Shown: piece after piece, positions 47,158 through 54,901 of the stretch
Layout: each line of letters opens with the position of its first letter
Numbering within the stretch: the stretch's first letter is position 1
DNA from: Nitrospinaceae bacterium
GTDB lineage: Bacteria > UBA8248
Reading direction: 5' to 3'
NCBI GenBank assembly: GCA_018669005.1
Contig: JABJAL010000072.1
Coordinates: 295,877-359,876, forward strand
Length of the DNA stretch: 64,000 nt
Position numbers and translations under genes: made by a program
The notes under the pieces: generated by a model
Seen by the model: the letters and a program-made list of their open reading frames with translations, nothing else
Databases searched by the model: none
What the model was told of the DNA's origin: nothing

Positions 47158-48132
47158 ATGAAGGCGATGCGCGTGCACAAATTTGGTCTTGAGACGCCGA
47201 TGCAGCTCGATGAGATAGAAGATGCTCGACCGGGCGCGGGCGAGGTGTTGATCAAGACGCACGCCATCGGGGCGCATCCGGTGGACGTGACGATTAGGGG
47301 CGGAATGCACCCGTTTCAAAAGTTTGTGACGCCGCCTTATATGCCTGGCCCAGAGGCGGCGGGCGAGGTGGTTGAGTTGGGCGTTGGCGTTGAGGGCTTT
47401 GAGGTTGGGCAACGGGTCTGCGGCCGGGCAATGGGGGGCGCGTATGCGGAGCTTGTGCGCCTGGGGGCGCCTTGGACGCTGAATTTGCCGGACGCCTATA
47501 GTTGGGCTGAAGGGGCGGGGCTTGCGGTTCAGTTTATTACGGCTTGGAACTCGGTGGTGATTAACGGGCGGGCCTCGGCTGGGGAGGTGGTGTTGGTGCA
47601 GGGCGGCGCGGGTGGCGTCGGGATGGCTTCGATTCAACTTGCCAGGGCGGTGGGCTGCCGGGTGATTGCTACGGCGAGCTCGCCCGAGAAGTTGAAAATT
47701 GCAAAAGAGATGGGCGCGGATGAGGTGATAAATTATCGTGAGGAAAATTTTGCGGAAAGGTGTCTGGAACTCACCGGCGGGCGCGGGGTGGACGTTATTA
47801 TTGAGATGATCGCCGAGGAGAATCTGGATAAGGATGTCGATGCGATTTGTCCGCTTGGTCGAATTGTCGTCGTGGGAACTTCAAAGGGCCTGGACCCCGA
47901 CGCGGCGTTCGGGGTGCAGCGGGCGCTGATGAAGGATGCGCAGATTCTTTGCGTTTCGATGGTGAACCTGCCACCGCGCTTGCCCAAGTTGATGCGGCAC
48001 TTAACGCCGATGGTTGAGGCGGGGAACTTCGATGTGCGAATTTTCCGGGAGATGCCGCTTATCGAGGCGAATGCCGCACATGCTCTACTTTGGGGGGGCG
48101 AGGTTACGGGCAAGCTGGTGCTCGTTCCCTGA
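47158..48132 (+). CDS. Quinone oxidoreductase-like medium-chain dehydrogenase
   Basis: A 324-aa MDR protein of the zeta-crystallin/NADPH:quinone reductase branch. It lacks the catalytic zinc ligands of alcohol dehydrogenases. ATHPVDVTIR-like IGAHPVDVTIRGG, YMPGPEAAGEVVELG and VLVQGGAGGVGMASIQLA (NADPH loop) are diagnostic. An ideal AAGGAGGTTTAGG site precedes the ATG. It is the last gene of the catabolic run, 116 bp behind the hydrolase, so possibly a separate transcript. Confidence 0.87.
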   Translation: MKAMRVHKFGLETPMQLDEIEDARPGAGEVLIKTHAIGAHPVDVTIRGGMHPFQKFVTPPYMPGPEAAGEVVELGVGVEGFEVGQRVCGRAMGGAYAELVRLGAPWTLNLPDAYSWAEGAGLAVQFITAWNSVVINGRASAGEVVLVQGGAGGVGMASIQLARAVGCRVIATASSPEKLKIAKEMGADEVINYREENFAERCLELTGGRGVDVIIEMIAEENLDKDVDAICPLGRIVVVGTSKGLDPDAAFGVQRALMKDAQILCVSMVNLPPRLPKLMRHLTPMVEAGNFDVRIFREMPLIEANAAHALLWGGEVTGKLVLVP

Positions 48133-48292
48133 AGCGCGTTTCGACTTGTATTTAACTGATATTAAAAAGGTTGTATGTTGATCTGGATTTGTGCGACCCG
48201 GGGCCGGGCGTTCCTCTCCAGGGGAGCCGCCCCTTTCTCGGGCGATATGTGCGACATGTTGCAGTCAAAGGCCCTTCGCAGGTTTAGTAGGC

Positions 48293-48517
48293 TTACGTCA
48301 CCGTTATGCTGATTTCCCACTCGCCTTCATTGTGCGTAACCTCAACATCCATTCCCTCGTTTTCCGCCCAACGGGCAATGTTTTCGACCGCAAGGGGATA
48401 ATCCACGATGACGATATAAATATCACCCACCGAATTGTTTTTCATGGCCGCTTGGACTTGAATCAGAGGATCGGGGCATATTTCGCCTTTTAAATCGATA
48501 ATTTTCGGATCCGGCAT
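48293..48517 (-). CDS. TusA-family sulfurtransferase-like protein
   Basis: A 74-aa single-domain protein with the family motif CPDPLIQV (CPxP) at residue 13, where the cysteine carries the sulfane sulfur. It directly follows the YeeE/YedE transporter gene with one base between them. The pair matches the known TsuA-TsuB arrangement, where the TusA partner receives sulfur from thiosulfate entering through the channel. Confidence 0.9.
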   Translation of the reverse strand: MPDPKIIDLKGEICPDPLIQVQAAMKNNSVGDIYIVIVDYPLAVENIARWAENEGMDVEVTHNEGEWEISITVT

Positions 48518-48518
48518 T

Positions 48519-49508
48519 TTATGATTTCCTCATGAAAAAGAGATAAGTTCCCAACCAACTTCCCATAATTATGAAGATAGTTGCGAGCAAACTTGTTGAT
48601 GAAAGAGCGGCTATCCCAGTCAGGCTATGCCCAATATTGCAACCGCCAGCAGTGGCAGCGCCGAATCCCATCATGAGTCCACCGATGAGTTGTTTTACCA
48701 TTCTCTCCGGTGCTGGAGCGCGCCACTTAAATTCTTTTGCCCATGAGGCGGCGAAAAAAGCGCCTACTGGTACTCCGAGAATCATCCAGGCTCCCCAGTT
48801 GAGTGAAGATTCCTGTCCAGTCATGAGATATCGGATGATATTACCGGAGGGACCCGTGAAGCTCATACCATAATTTCGGCCCACTCCCGCTGAGGAGATC
48901 CAGGCAAGGGCGGAGATCAAGCCTATAATTATGCCGGTTTTAGTCCAAGACCATCCTGAGTAAACCTTAGGGCGTGGGGAGCACCAGAGCCATGAGCCGC
49001 CTATGACAAGGAAAAAGGAAATGAGTATCCATCGTGGCAGATTGAAGAGTCCGTCGAGGCCTCCTAGCTCATAGGGAGCATGGAAGGAACGCAGATAGGT
49101 AGTAATCGGCCGGAATGCCCCCCAGAACGTTGCTGCCACTCCTAAGGCGTAACTAATAACTACCAGAATCGAGCCCACCATGCCCTCTCCGACACGGTAC
49201 CAGCTACCGGAGGCGCAGCCGCCAGCGAGAGAGATGCCGACGCCGAATATTGTGCCGCCTACGATGGCAGCTAACCAAGTGAATTCGAAATGCCGGACGG
49301 TGAGGAATCCTACTGTATCCAACCCGTGAATAATGGATATTTGGACGAGTAAGGCCAAAATATAAGCGCGAAATAAGGTGGTGTCCCGTGCGAAAAGCAA
49401 ATCTCGGAACGCGGAGTACATGCAAAAACGCCCCCGTTGGAGTGCGATACCGAATAGCAAGCCGACGGGAAGGCCTAAGGCTAGAGATTTAAGTATGCTC
49501 TGTTCCAT
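48519..49508 (-). CDS. YeeE/YedE family transporter (thiosulfate uptake type)
   Basis: A 329-aa membrane protein with about nine helices. The short re-entrant loops GRFCMYSAFRD, GGCASGSWYRVGEG and GGCNIGHSLTG carry the conserved cysteines that relay sulfur in TsuA. The C-terminal part GGLMMGFGAATAGGCNIGH is the duplicated SulP-like half. The tusA gene lies immediately downstream, so import of thiosulfate or a related sulfur compound is well supported by context. Confidence 0.88.
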   Translation of the reverse strand: MEQSILKSLALGLPVGLLFGIALQRGRFCMYSAFRDLLFARDTTLFRAYILALLVQISIIHGLDTVGFLTVRHFEFTWLAAIVGGTIFGVGISLAGGCASGSWYRVGEGMVGSILVVISYALGVAATFWGAFRPITTYLRSFHAPYELGGLDGLFNLPRWILISFFLVIGGSWLWCSPRPKVYSGWSWTKTGIIIGLISALAWISSAGVGRNYGMSFTGPSGNIIRYLMTGQESSLNWGAWMILGVPVGAFFAASWAKEFKWRAPAPERMVKQLIGGLMMGFGAATAGGCNIGHSLTGIAALSSTSLLATIFIIMGSWLGTYLFFMRKS

Positions 49509-49579
49509 TCAGAAAAATCCTCTTTCACTAAGGCCTCTGTGACTTAAACAAAGGAGAACACCGATTTCTTCCAGAGTGT

Positions 49580-50842
49580 TTAGATTTCCTCTCCGAGGAG
49601 TAGCGCCTCGTAGCCCTCTTGATAAGTAGGATAGCGAAATTTGTAGCCTGAGGCTTTGATTTGCTCGTTTGAGCAGCGTTTGCCCCTTATCCCGGAGGAG
49701 GCAAGTCCACGAGACCGGGCCGATCCGGCGGGAGCCGAACCAGTAGGGGGGATATCTCGATCATCACCTGTATCCCCTTCTTGACGGGCAATTCCGGATA
49801 CCCCCTCCAGGCGGTCGATTGCGGCTGCCCGAGCAGGTTCGGGCCTACCCGGTTCGGGCCTACCCGGTGCGGGCCTACCCGGTGCTTTGAGTGCCACATG
49901 CCGCTCATATAGCCAACGGGCCACCTCGCTCTGAGGTGCAGGCGCCTCGTCAACCGCGCAATATATTGATTTAACTTGAGTTATGTCCATCAGGTGATGA
50001 AGCACGCCAGCGCAATCGTCCCGGTGAATCCGGTTCCCCCATCGCTCATGAGCCGCGCCCTCGCTCCCTTTTGCCGCACCCTCGCCGACATTCCTTTGGT
50101 TTTCGCCTACCTTGACCGCACCTTTACTCACGCCCCCTAGGTTTTCGTGCGCTTTGGCCGCGTCCTCGCTTATTTCCCCAAGATGCCCCTCTCCCCCAAG
50201 CGCCTGCTCAGAAGTCGTATTACCTGCCGCCTCCGCCCGGAGTGCCCGCTTCATGAACCGTGTTCGCCCCGGCCCATAAATTCCACCAAAGCGAACAATC
50301 ACAGCCGGAAAATCCGAGCCCCGCGCCAACGCCTCGGCCTCTCGCATAATCTGCCCCCGAAAGCCCCCGGCTGAGGAGCCATCTGGCTCCGTGGGCGAAT
50401 TTTCATCCACCCACTCGCCCGCATCCTGGCCGTAGACCGCCGTGCTTGAGGTGAAAAAAAACCTTTTTAATTTTTGGTTTTGAGATTTCAGTGCAGAAAA
50501 AATATTTCCGAGGCCATCGATATAAGCCGCCCGGTAGGCCGCCTCGTCAGAGGCGTCCGCCGCCGCCGTGTAGAAAACAAAATCAAGATTGGCGGGAAGA
50601 TTATTAAGCGTACCCGGCTCGCACAAATCGGCTGCGATGGCGACAACACCCTCGGGCAAACCCACATCGGGCAAGCCCGCTTCAGGCAAACCCGCATCGG
50701 GCAAGCTCGCCCCGGGCGAACCCGCATCGGGCGAGGTCCCAGCCTTTCGTTTTAGGCCCCAAACCGCGTGGCCCGCCTTTGCCAATCGCCCCGCCAGCGC
50801 CGAGCCCACATAGCCACAACCCGCGATAAGAACCCGCGCCAT
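49580..50842 (-). CDS. SDR-family (YeeZ-like) protein with repeat-rich inserts
   Basis: NAD(P)-binding Rossmann protein, 420 aa, about 120-140 residues longer than ordinary relatives. VLIAGCGYVGSALAGRLAKAGH is the cofactor loop, FFTSSTAVYG and IVRFGGIYGPGR are typical, and the C-terminus has KRCSNEQIKASGYKFRYPTY. The excess is low-complexity: LPxAG-type pentapeptides at about residues 38-66, a Gly/Glu/Ala-rich stretch at 220-260, and GRPEP-type pentapeptides at about 320-340. Two of these come from 15-bp tandem repeats. They lie in loops and probably do not break the fold. Confidence 0.8.
   Translation of the reverse strand: MARVLIAGCGYVGSALAGRLAKAGHAVWGLKRKAGTSPDAGSPGASLPDAGLPEAGLPDVGLPEGVVAIAADLCEPGTLNNLPANLDFVFYTAAADASDEAAYRAAYIDGLGNIFSALKSQNQKLKRFFFTSSTAVYGQDAGEWVDENSPTEPDGSSAGGFRGQIMREAEALARGSDFPAVIVRFGGIYGPGRTRFMKRALRAEAAGNTTSEQALGGEGHLGEISEDAAKAHENLGGVSKGAVKVGENQRNVGEGAAKGSEGAAHERWGNRIHRDDCAGVLHHLMDITQVKSIYCAVDEAPAPQSEVARWLYERHVALKAPGRPAPGRPEPGRPEPARAAAIDRLEGVSGIARQEGDTGDDRDIPPTGSAPAGSARSRGLASSGIRGKRCSNEQIKASGYKFRYPTYQEGYEALLLGEEI
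49836..49885. repeat. 15-bp tandem repeat inside the SDR gene (GRPEP units)
   Basis: About three copies of a 15-bp unit (GGTTCGGGCCTACCC on the plus strand) in tandem. Because 15 is a multiple of three, copy-number changes add or remove whole pentapeptides (GRPEP/GRPAP) without a frameshift. Confidence 0.85.
50652..50735. repeat. 15-bp tandem repeat inside the SDR gene (GLPDA units)
   Basis: Five to six imperfect copies of a 15-bp unit resembling TCGGGCAAACCCGCA on the plus strand, encoding pentapeptides of the type GLPDA/GLPEA on the minus strand. It is independent in sequence from the other repeat in this gene but has the same unit length. Confidence 0.85.
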
Positions 50843-50891
50843 GCGCTCTCCCCGGCCAGTGGCCGTCCCGGCCTGTGGCCGCTAGTTCGCG

Positions 50892-51713
50892 TTATTTTAA
50901 AATGCCCGCTAGATCCCCGGGCTTAATGCGCAGCCCGTTGTAGAACGGTCCAAACTCCCCATACCACACCGTCGCCTCATCAAAGCGCATCTCGTAAATC
51001 AGCTCTTTAAACACATGCGGGTCCGGCGCAAACAGATACACCCCCCACTCCCAATCGTCGAGCCCGATGCTCCCGGTAATGATCTGCTGCACGCGCCCGG
51101 CATACTTTCGCCCAACCATGCCGTGGTCGCGCATCATCTGCTGGCGCTCCTTGATGGGCAGGCCATACCAGTTCTTCACCTCGCCCCGCTGTTTGCTCAT
51201 CGGGTAGAAACAAAGATACCGCTCATCGGGAATCTCCATGAAGAGCCGGCCAATCATGCGCTCTCTTTGGTCCGCCATCTCGGCGCTCCAGCGTGCCTTC
51301 CAGTCATCGCTCCCCGGCTTTAAACCCTCGGCGATCAATTCCCCATGAAACTTAATCGTCATCTCATAGAGCCCAAGCTCCAGAAACGATAGATACGAAG
51401 TCGTCTCCTGAAGGTAGCTGTAAATTGGCAAGCGCTTAAAACCAAGCTCCACCTCGTTCAGCTCGTCCAGCGTATTTTTAAAATTCAAAAAGAGAAGATC
51501 CCCCTTGTGCCCAAGGAGGCTGAACACCGCAGATTCGCCATCCTCTGCCCCGGCGATTTTATCAAAGAACCCTGCCGCCCCGGCAACCATCGCCGCTTTT
51601 TCATCCGCCGCCACAGCGTTCCACCGTGGCCAGTCCACACTAAAAATCTGGTGGAGCACCGCCCACCCGTCCAGTACCTCGGGCACCACCGCCTGATTGT
51701 TGTTATCACTCAC
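50892..51713 (-). CDS. hemQ: Coproheme decarboxylase / chlorite dismutase family
   Basis: Last enzyme of the coproporphyrin-dependent heme pathway: oxidative decarboxylation of coproheme III to heme b. A 273-aa protein with YPMSK carrying Y170 (radical tyrosine) and K174, and H197 in MMRDHGMVGR as the heme ligand. GSIGLDDWEWGVYLFA and YEMRFDEATVWYGEFGPF are nearly invariant in the HemQ group. There is no arginine-based chlorite dismutase context. GTG start, 40 bases behind a clear promoter. The pathway is typical of Gram-positives but also known in several Gram-negative phyla. Confidence 0.9.
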   Translation of the reverse strand: MSDNNNQAVVPEVLDGWAVLHQIFSVDWPRWNAVAADEKAAMVAGAAGFFDKIAGAEDGESAVFSLLGHKGDLLFLNFKNTLDELNEVELGFKRLPIYSYLQETTSYLSFLELGLYEMTIKFHGELIAEGLKPGSDDWKARWSAEMADQRERMIGRLFMEIPDERYLCFYPMSKQRGEVKNWYGLPIKERQQMMRDHGMVGRKYAGRVQQIITGSIGLDDWEWGVYLFAPDPHVFKELIYEMRFDEATVWYGEFGPFYNGLRIKPGDLAGILK

Positions 51714-51715
51714 GT

Positions 51716-51798
51716 TTTTCGCTCCCGTCTCGGAGGGTTAATTGATGTCGTTGCGGGTATTCTAGCAGACCGGCGGGAGGCATCAATGGGCCGAGGGT
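51716..51798. repeat. Dispersed 80-bp intergenic repeat, copy A
   Basis: Shares about 85% of its bases by eye with 52965-53043, including the blocks CGGAGGGTTAATTGATG and CGGCGGGAGGCATCAATGGG. Copy A is the promoter and leader of hemQ. The sequence just beyond it contains TGAGCCTGAG (51845-51854), which recurs at 54788-54797. Confidence 0.8.
51759..51786 (-). promoter_or_regulatory. Promoter of hemQ
   Basis: Read on the minus strand: TTGATG, 16-bp spacer, TAGAAT. The -10 lies about 46 bp before the GTG start. The whole block of about 80 bp is repeated at 52965-53043, where the promoter boxes are kept. Confidence 0.6.
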
Positions 51799-51977
51799 GA
51801 GGCGAGACATGAAAGATATTAAGGAGGTTGGGTAGGAACTGAAGTGAGCCTGAGTGAAACTGATTGGTACTGATGCACACCGGTTATGGACACCTATATG
51901 GACAACAGATTCGATGGGCCAATGAAACAATTTGCCTCACTGATACGAAAGAATCCAAACATGAAAAATGAATCTAA

Positions 51978-52703
51978 TTAAATATTGATGACTTCAAAAG
52001 ATGCCGCATGAGGGAATCCGGATCGTTTTCCGGTCATCTCGGCAGAGTTTGTAAGAAAATTTACCGGGTCAAAGCCCTGCGCGAGATTTTCGATGTAGGC
52101 TTTATGTTCTTGCAATGAGGCGATCCCTTTTTCCAAAAAACCCGTAATATCGACAGCGTGTGTGGGCTTAGGGGAGCCACTAAGCAACACCTTCTGAACG
52201 CCGGACCACGGATCCAACCCCTCTTCAAGCAACTCAGGAAAAATCCAACGGTTTCCGGCGTCTCTGGCACCGTCCATTACACCGTAGGCTAACCATCTGT
52301 GGTCTGCCATATTTAAAGGGCCGCCAGGCCAAGTCAGGCGATGCGAGAGCGTGATTAACACGTCGGGTTTGTGAATGCGAATCTGGCGGGTAATATCCCG
52401 ACGCAGGGGAAGTCCGTATTCTAGGATTCCGTCTGTGTAGCCAAGAAATTCAACCTTTTCGACGCCCACGACACGAGCGCTCCGATACTCTTCCTCTTCT
52501 CGAAGGGGACCTGCTTCGTGCGGTGACATTCCATCAATACCCGCCTCGCCGCTTGTCATCAGAATGTAGACAACCTTTTTCCCTTGTGAGGTCCAACGGG
52601 CAACGGCACTGGCCGCACCAAATTCCATGTCATCAGGATGCGCCACAATGGCGAGAGCGCAGTTCCAATCCTCAGGCAATGAATCAAGAATCTGTTTGCT
52701 CAT
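51978..52703 (-). CDS. PIG-L family deacetylase
   Basis: A 241-aa zinc hydrolase of the GlcNAc-PI de-N-acetylase/LmbE family. The zinc and catalytic motif is VAHPDDMEFG near residue 22, and the third ligand is the His of MADHRWL. VLITLSHRLTWPGGPLN is typical. Relatives deacetylate GlcNAc-inositol or GlcNAc-malate in mycothiol and bacillithiol synthesis, or act on other N-acyl sugars. The substrate here is unknown. The gene lies between repeat mosaics and has no operon partner. Confidence 0.87.
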   Translation of the reverse strand: MSKQILDSLPEDWNCALAIVAHPDDMEFGAASAVARWTSQGKKVVYILMTSGEAGIDGMSPHEAGPLREEEEYRSARVVGVEKVEFLGYTDGILEYGLPLRRDITRQIRIHKPDVLITLSHRLTWPGGPLNMADHRWLAYGVMDGARDAGNRWIFPELLEEGLDPWSGVQKVLLSGSPKPTHAVDITGFLEKGIASLQEHKAYIENLAQGFDPVNFLTNSAEMTGKRSGFPHAASFEVINI

Positions 52704-52864
52704 TAAATAGAGTTCCCTTTAGGTGAAAATTCAGCACTTCCCAATCCATAACATCAATAAAGAAATTCCAGTGGATTTTCAATGCCTATATTTGGCGGGG
52801 CGATTATTAATCAACCACCTCCGACTTGTCCTCGATAGTAGCACTACTCCATATTTCTGTTAAG
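52704..52864. other. Non-coding gap before the tRNA-half element
   Basis: The 540-bp gap between the PIG-L and LLM genes starts with about 160 bp without recognisable features apart from the expected PIG-L promoter on the minus strand. The rest of the gap is taken up by a terminator, a tRNA 3' half and repeat copy B, followed by about 200 plain bases before the LLM gene. Confidence 0.4.
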
Positions 52865-52897
52865 AAAAACGCCCCCTGAACCGATGCCTGGAGGGCG
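52865..52897 (-). terminator. Terminator behind tRNA-Val remnant 1
   Basis: On the minus strand, a stem of seven pairs with one bulged base (52870-52876 with 52890-52897) is followed by GTTTTTC. It lies about 10 bp after the remnant's CCA-like end, as expected for a tRNA transcription unit. Confidence 0.65.
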
Positions 52898-52905
52898 ACA
52901 CTATT

Positions 52906-52950
52906 TTGTGGGCGGGACAGGGATCGAACATGCGGCCTATGCCTTGTAAA
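52906..52950 (-). tRNA. tRNA-Val(TAC) 3'-half remnant 1
   Basis: Minus-strand reading: anticodon loop TTTACAA, 3' anticodon stem GGCAT, T-arm with TTCGATC, acceptor strand CCCGCCC, discriminator A and CAA in place of CCA. One T-stem pair is broken. The 5' half of the tRNA is missing. The sequence upstream of the loop is unrelated (GAAAAGACCC), so this is a fragment and not a functional tRNA. Confidence 0.75.
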
Positions 52951-52964
52951 GTACCGGGTCTTTT

Positions 52965-53043
52965 CGCTCTCGTGTCGGAGGGTTAATTGATGTTGTATCG
53001 GGTATTCTAGGAGATCGGCGGGAGGCATCAATGGGCGGGGGGT
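52965..53043. repeat. Dispersed 80-bp intergenic repeat, copy B
   Basis: Second copy of the hemQ leader repeat. It keeps the minus-strand boxes TTGATG (complement at 53026-53031), 16 bp, TAGAAT (53004-53009). Instead of a gene, the block runs into the tRNA-Val 3' half and then a terminator. So it could express an RNA of roughly 135 bases. Confidence 0.75.
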
Positions 53044-53242
53044 GGCTGAGTGCGAGGCGGGGTTTCTGCCCAATTGCCGATGTTTGTTCTTCTGAACGAA
53101 GTGAAGAATCCAGCTTGAGCGGTAAAGAGGTATGCCCCTCGCCAACAACAACCTAGTTTTTTTGCCGGGTTTGTGCTCCTATTCGTAAATTAAGTTTTTT
53201 TGTTTAACGATCCTGCCTTTCCCTAACAGGTGCCATTATACA

Positions 53243-54565
53243 ATGATCAGACAACTTCACCTCAATTTGTTCCTGAAATTTCGGGGCCACCACGAAGCCG
53301 CCTGGAACCATCCCGATTCTTCGCCAGCCTTGCCTACCGATGTAAATTTCTATGTGGATATCGCTCAACGTGCGGAGGCAGGACTTTTTGATTCGATCTT
53401 TTTCGCTGATTCACCGGTGTTGACTACGGATGCGCCGCAGTCTGGACGAGTCGGGCTTGAACCCATCACTTTATTAGCGGCACTCGCCATGGCAACCGAG
53501 CGGATCGGGCTGATCGCGACGGGAACGAGTACGTATTCTCATGCCTTTAACCTGGCGCGGCAGTTCAGCTCGATCGATCACATTAGCAATGGCCGTGCCG
53601 GTTGGAATATTGTCACCACCTGGAGGAAGGAGGTCGCGCGCAATTTCGGTGATGCCGGTCAGAATAGTCATGCGGACCGCTACGTCATGGCCGAAGAATT
53701 TGTCCAGGTCGTCAAAGATTTGTGGGATAGCTGGGCCGATGACGCCGTGGTGGATGACCGCAGCGGTGGCGTCTACGCCAAAAGTGATCGCATTCGTTCT
53801 ATCGACTTTAACGGCGAGTACTATAGCGTCGCGGGGCCGCTGGACATACCGCGCAGCCCGCAGGGGCGACCGGTGCTGGTGCAGGCCGGATCGTCTGATG
53901 CCGGACGTGACTTTGCCTCGCGCCACGCCGAGGCCGTATTTACAGCCCACCTCGAAAAGGCGACGGCGCAGACGTTTTACACGGATATTAAAAAGCGAGC
54001 GGTTGCCGCAGGTCGTGATGCGAGCCAAGTCCTGATTCTGCCTGGTCTGAGCCCAATGATTGCGTCGACCGAGAGCGAAGCAGAGCGGATGGAGAAGGAT
54101 CTTAATGAGAATTCTGACCCGGAAATCGGTCGCCGAACGCTCTCCAACCGATTCGGCGGACATGATTTTTCGCATTTGCCGCTAGACCGGCCGCTGACGC
54201 CGGATGACTTCCCTGAACCCTCCAGTCTCGAAACCACGCGTAGTCGGACGGAGTTGGTCGTCAATCTTGTGCGCAGCGAGGGCCTTACCTTGCGCCAACT
54301 TCTGGCCCGTTTTGCCGGTGCTCGCGGCCACTTTACTTATTCTGGCACGCCCGAGCAGGTTGCCGATTTGATTGAGGACTGGTTCCGCGATGGGGCCGCC
54401 GATGGTTTCAATATGATGCCGCCGCTATTTCCCACAATGCTGGATGTTTTTATTGAAGAGGTGATTCCAATTCTTCAGCGTCGCGGCCTGTTCCGGACAG
54501 AATATAAAGGCAAGACGTTGCGGGAGCACTATGGACTCGATCGACCCGCTGGGCGGTTTTGGTAG
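53243..54565 (+). CDS. LLM-class flavin-dependent monooxygenase (NtaA/SnaA/DszA type)
   Basis: A 440-aa luciferase-like TIM-barrel monooxygenase using reduced FMN. The start LHLNLFLKFRGHHEAAWNH, FDSIFFADSP, GRAGWNIVTTW and ADRYVMAEEFVQVVKDLWDSW are typical of the nitrilotriacetate and dibenzothiophene-sulfone monooxygenase group. GRPVLVQAGSSDAGRDFASRHAEAVF is the FMN phosphate region. A flavin reductase partner is needed and is not encoded nearby. The gene is bracketed by two tRNA-Val 3' halves in the same orientation, which suggests that it came in as an insert. Confidence 0.9.
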   Translation: MIRQLHLNLFLKFRGHHEAAWNHPDSSPALPTDVNFYVDIAQRAEAGLFDSIFFADSPVLTTDAPQSGRVGLEPITLLAALAMATERIGLIATGTSTYSHAFNLARQFSSIDHISNGRAGWNIVTTWRKEVARNFGDAGQNSHADRYVMAEEFVQVVKDLWDSWADDAVVDDRSGGVYAKSDRIRSIDFNGEYYSVAGPLDIPRSPQGRPVLVQAGSSDAGRDFASRHAEAVFTAHLEKATAQTFYTDIKKRAVAAGRDASQVLILPGLSPMIASTESEAERMEKDLNENSDPEIGRRTLSNRFGGHDFSHLPLDRPLTPDDFPEPSSLETTRSRTELVVNLVRSEGLTLRQLLARFAGARGHFTYSGTPEQVADLIEDWFRDGAADGFNMMPPLFPTMLDVFIEEVIPILQRRGLFRTEYKGKTLREHYGLDRPAGRFW

Positions 54566-54684
54566 ATTGATCTGTCCCCAAAACTGACACCACTCCCTAC
54601 GAGGGTTGTGAGCTGTTACTTTGTAAAAGAAAACGCTCCGCTGAATTGCCACTCGTATTAAGTATTTCCGGTGAATTGTCCACG

Positions 54685-54717
54685 AAAAAAACGTCTCCCG
54701 GCTCGAAACCCGGAGAG
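54685..54717 (-). terminator. Terminator behind tRNA-Val remnant 2
   Basis: Minus strand: a stem of seven pairs with one bulge (54694-54701 with 54710-54716), followed by seven T. It lies 11 bp after the remnant's CCA end, as in remnant 1. Confidence 0.7.
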
Positions 54718-54727
54718 CATCAAAATT

Positions 54728-54772
54728 TGGTGAGCAGGACAGGAATCGAACCTGCGACCTATGCCATGTAAG
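54728..54772 (-). tRNA. tRNA-Val(TAC) 3'-half remnant 2
   Basis: Minus strand: anticodon loop CTTACAT with TAC, stem strand GGCAT, variable region AGGTC, a fully paired T-arm (GCAGG/CCTGT around TTCGATT), acceptor strand CCTGCTC, discriminator A and CCA. The 5' half is missing. The flank GAAAAGACCC at the break is the same as in remnant 1. The intact 3' end makes it a good match to an integrase attachment site. Confidence 0.8.
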
Positions 54773-54901
54773 GGTCTTTTCGGGGTATGAGCCTGAGTGG
54801 TACTGAGTTGCCTTGAGACACTTCCTCTATAGGCACTAGAATTTGGAAGCCTTGTTGGTCTGTTAGGGGCTTAGAATTAGTGACTCGCCATACACAGGCA
54901 A
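54773..54901. other. Non-coding gap with phage-like flank
   Basis: About 130 bp without a gene. It contains TGAGCCTGAG followed by related but scrambled sequence also present downstream of repeat copy A (51845 on). Nothing else recognised. Confidence 0.4.

Noticed and set aside
50652-50735. Short regular repeats that might be taken for a CRISPR array
   Set aside because: The units are 15 bp, directly adjacent with no spacers, and inside a coding sequence. No cas genes are present.
52906-54772. Calling the two tRNA-Val stretches as functional tRNA genes
   Set aside because: Both lack the D-arm, the 5' acceptor strand and the 5' anticodon stem, so no cloverleaf can form.
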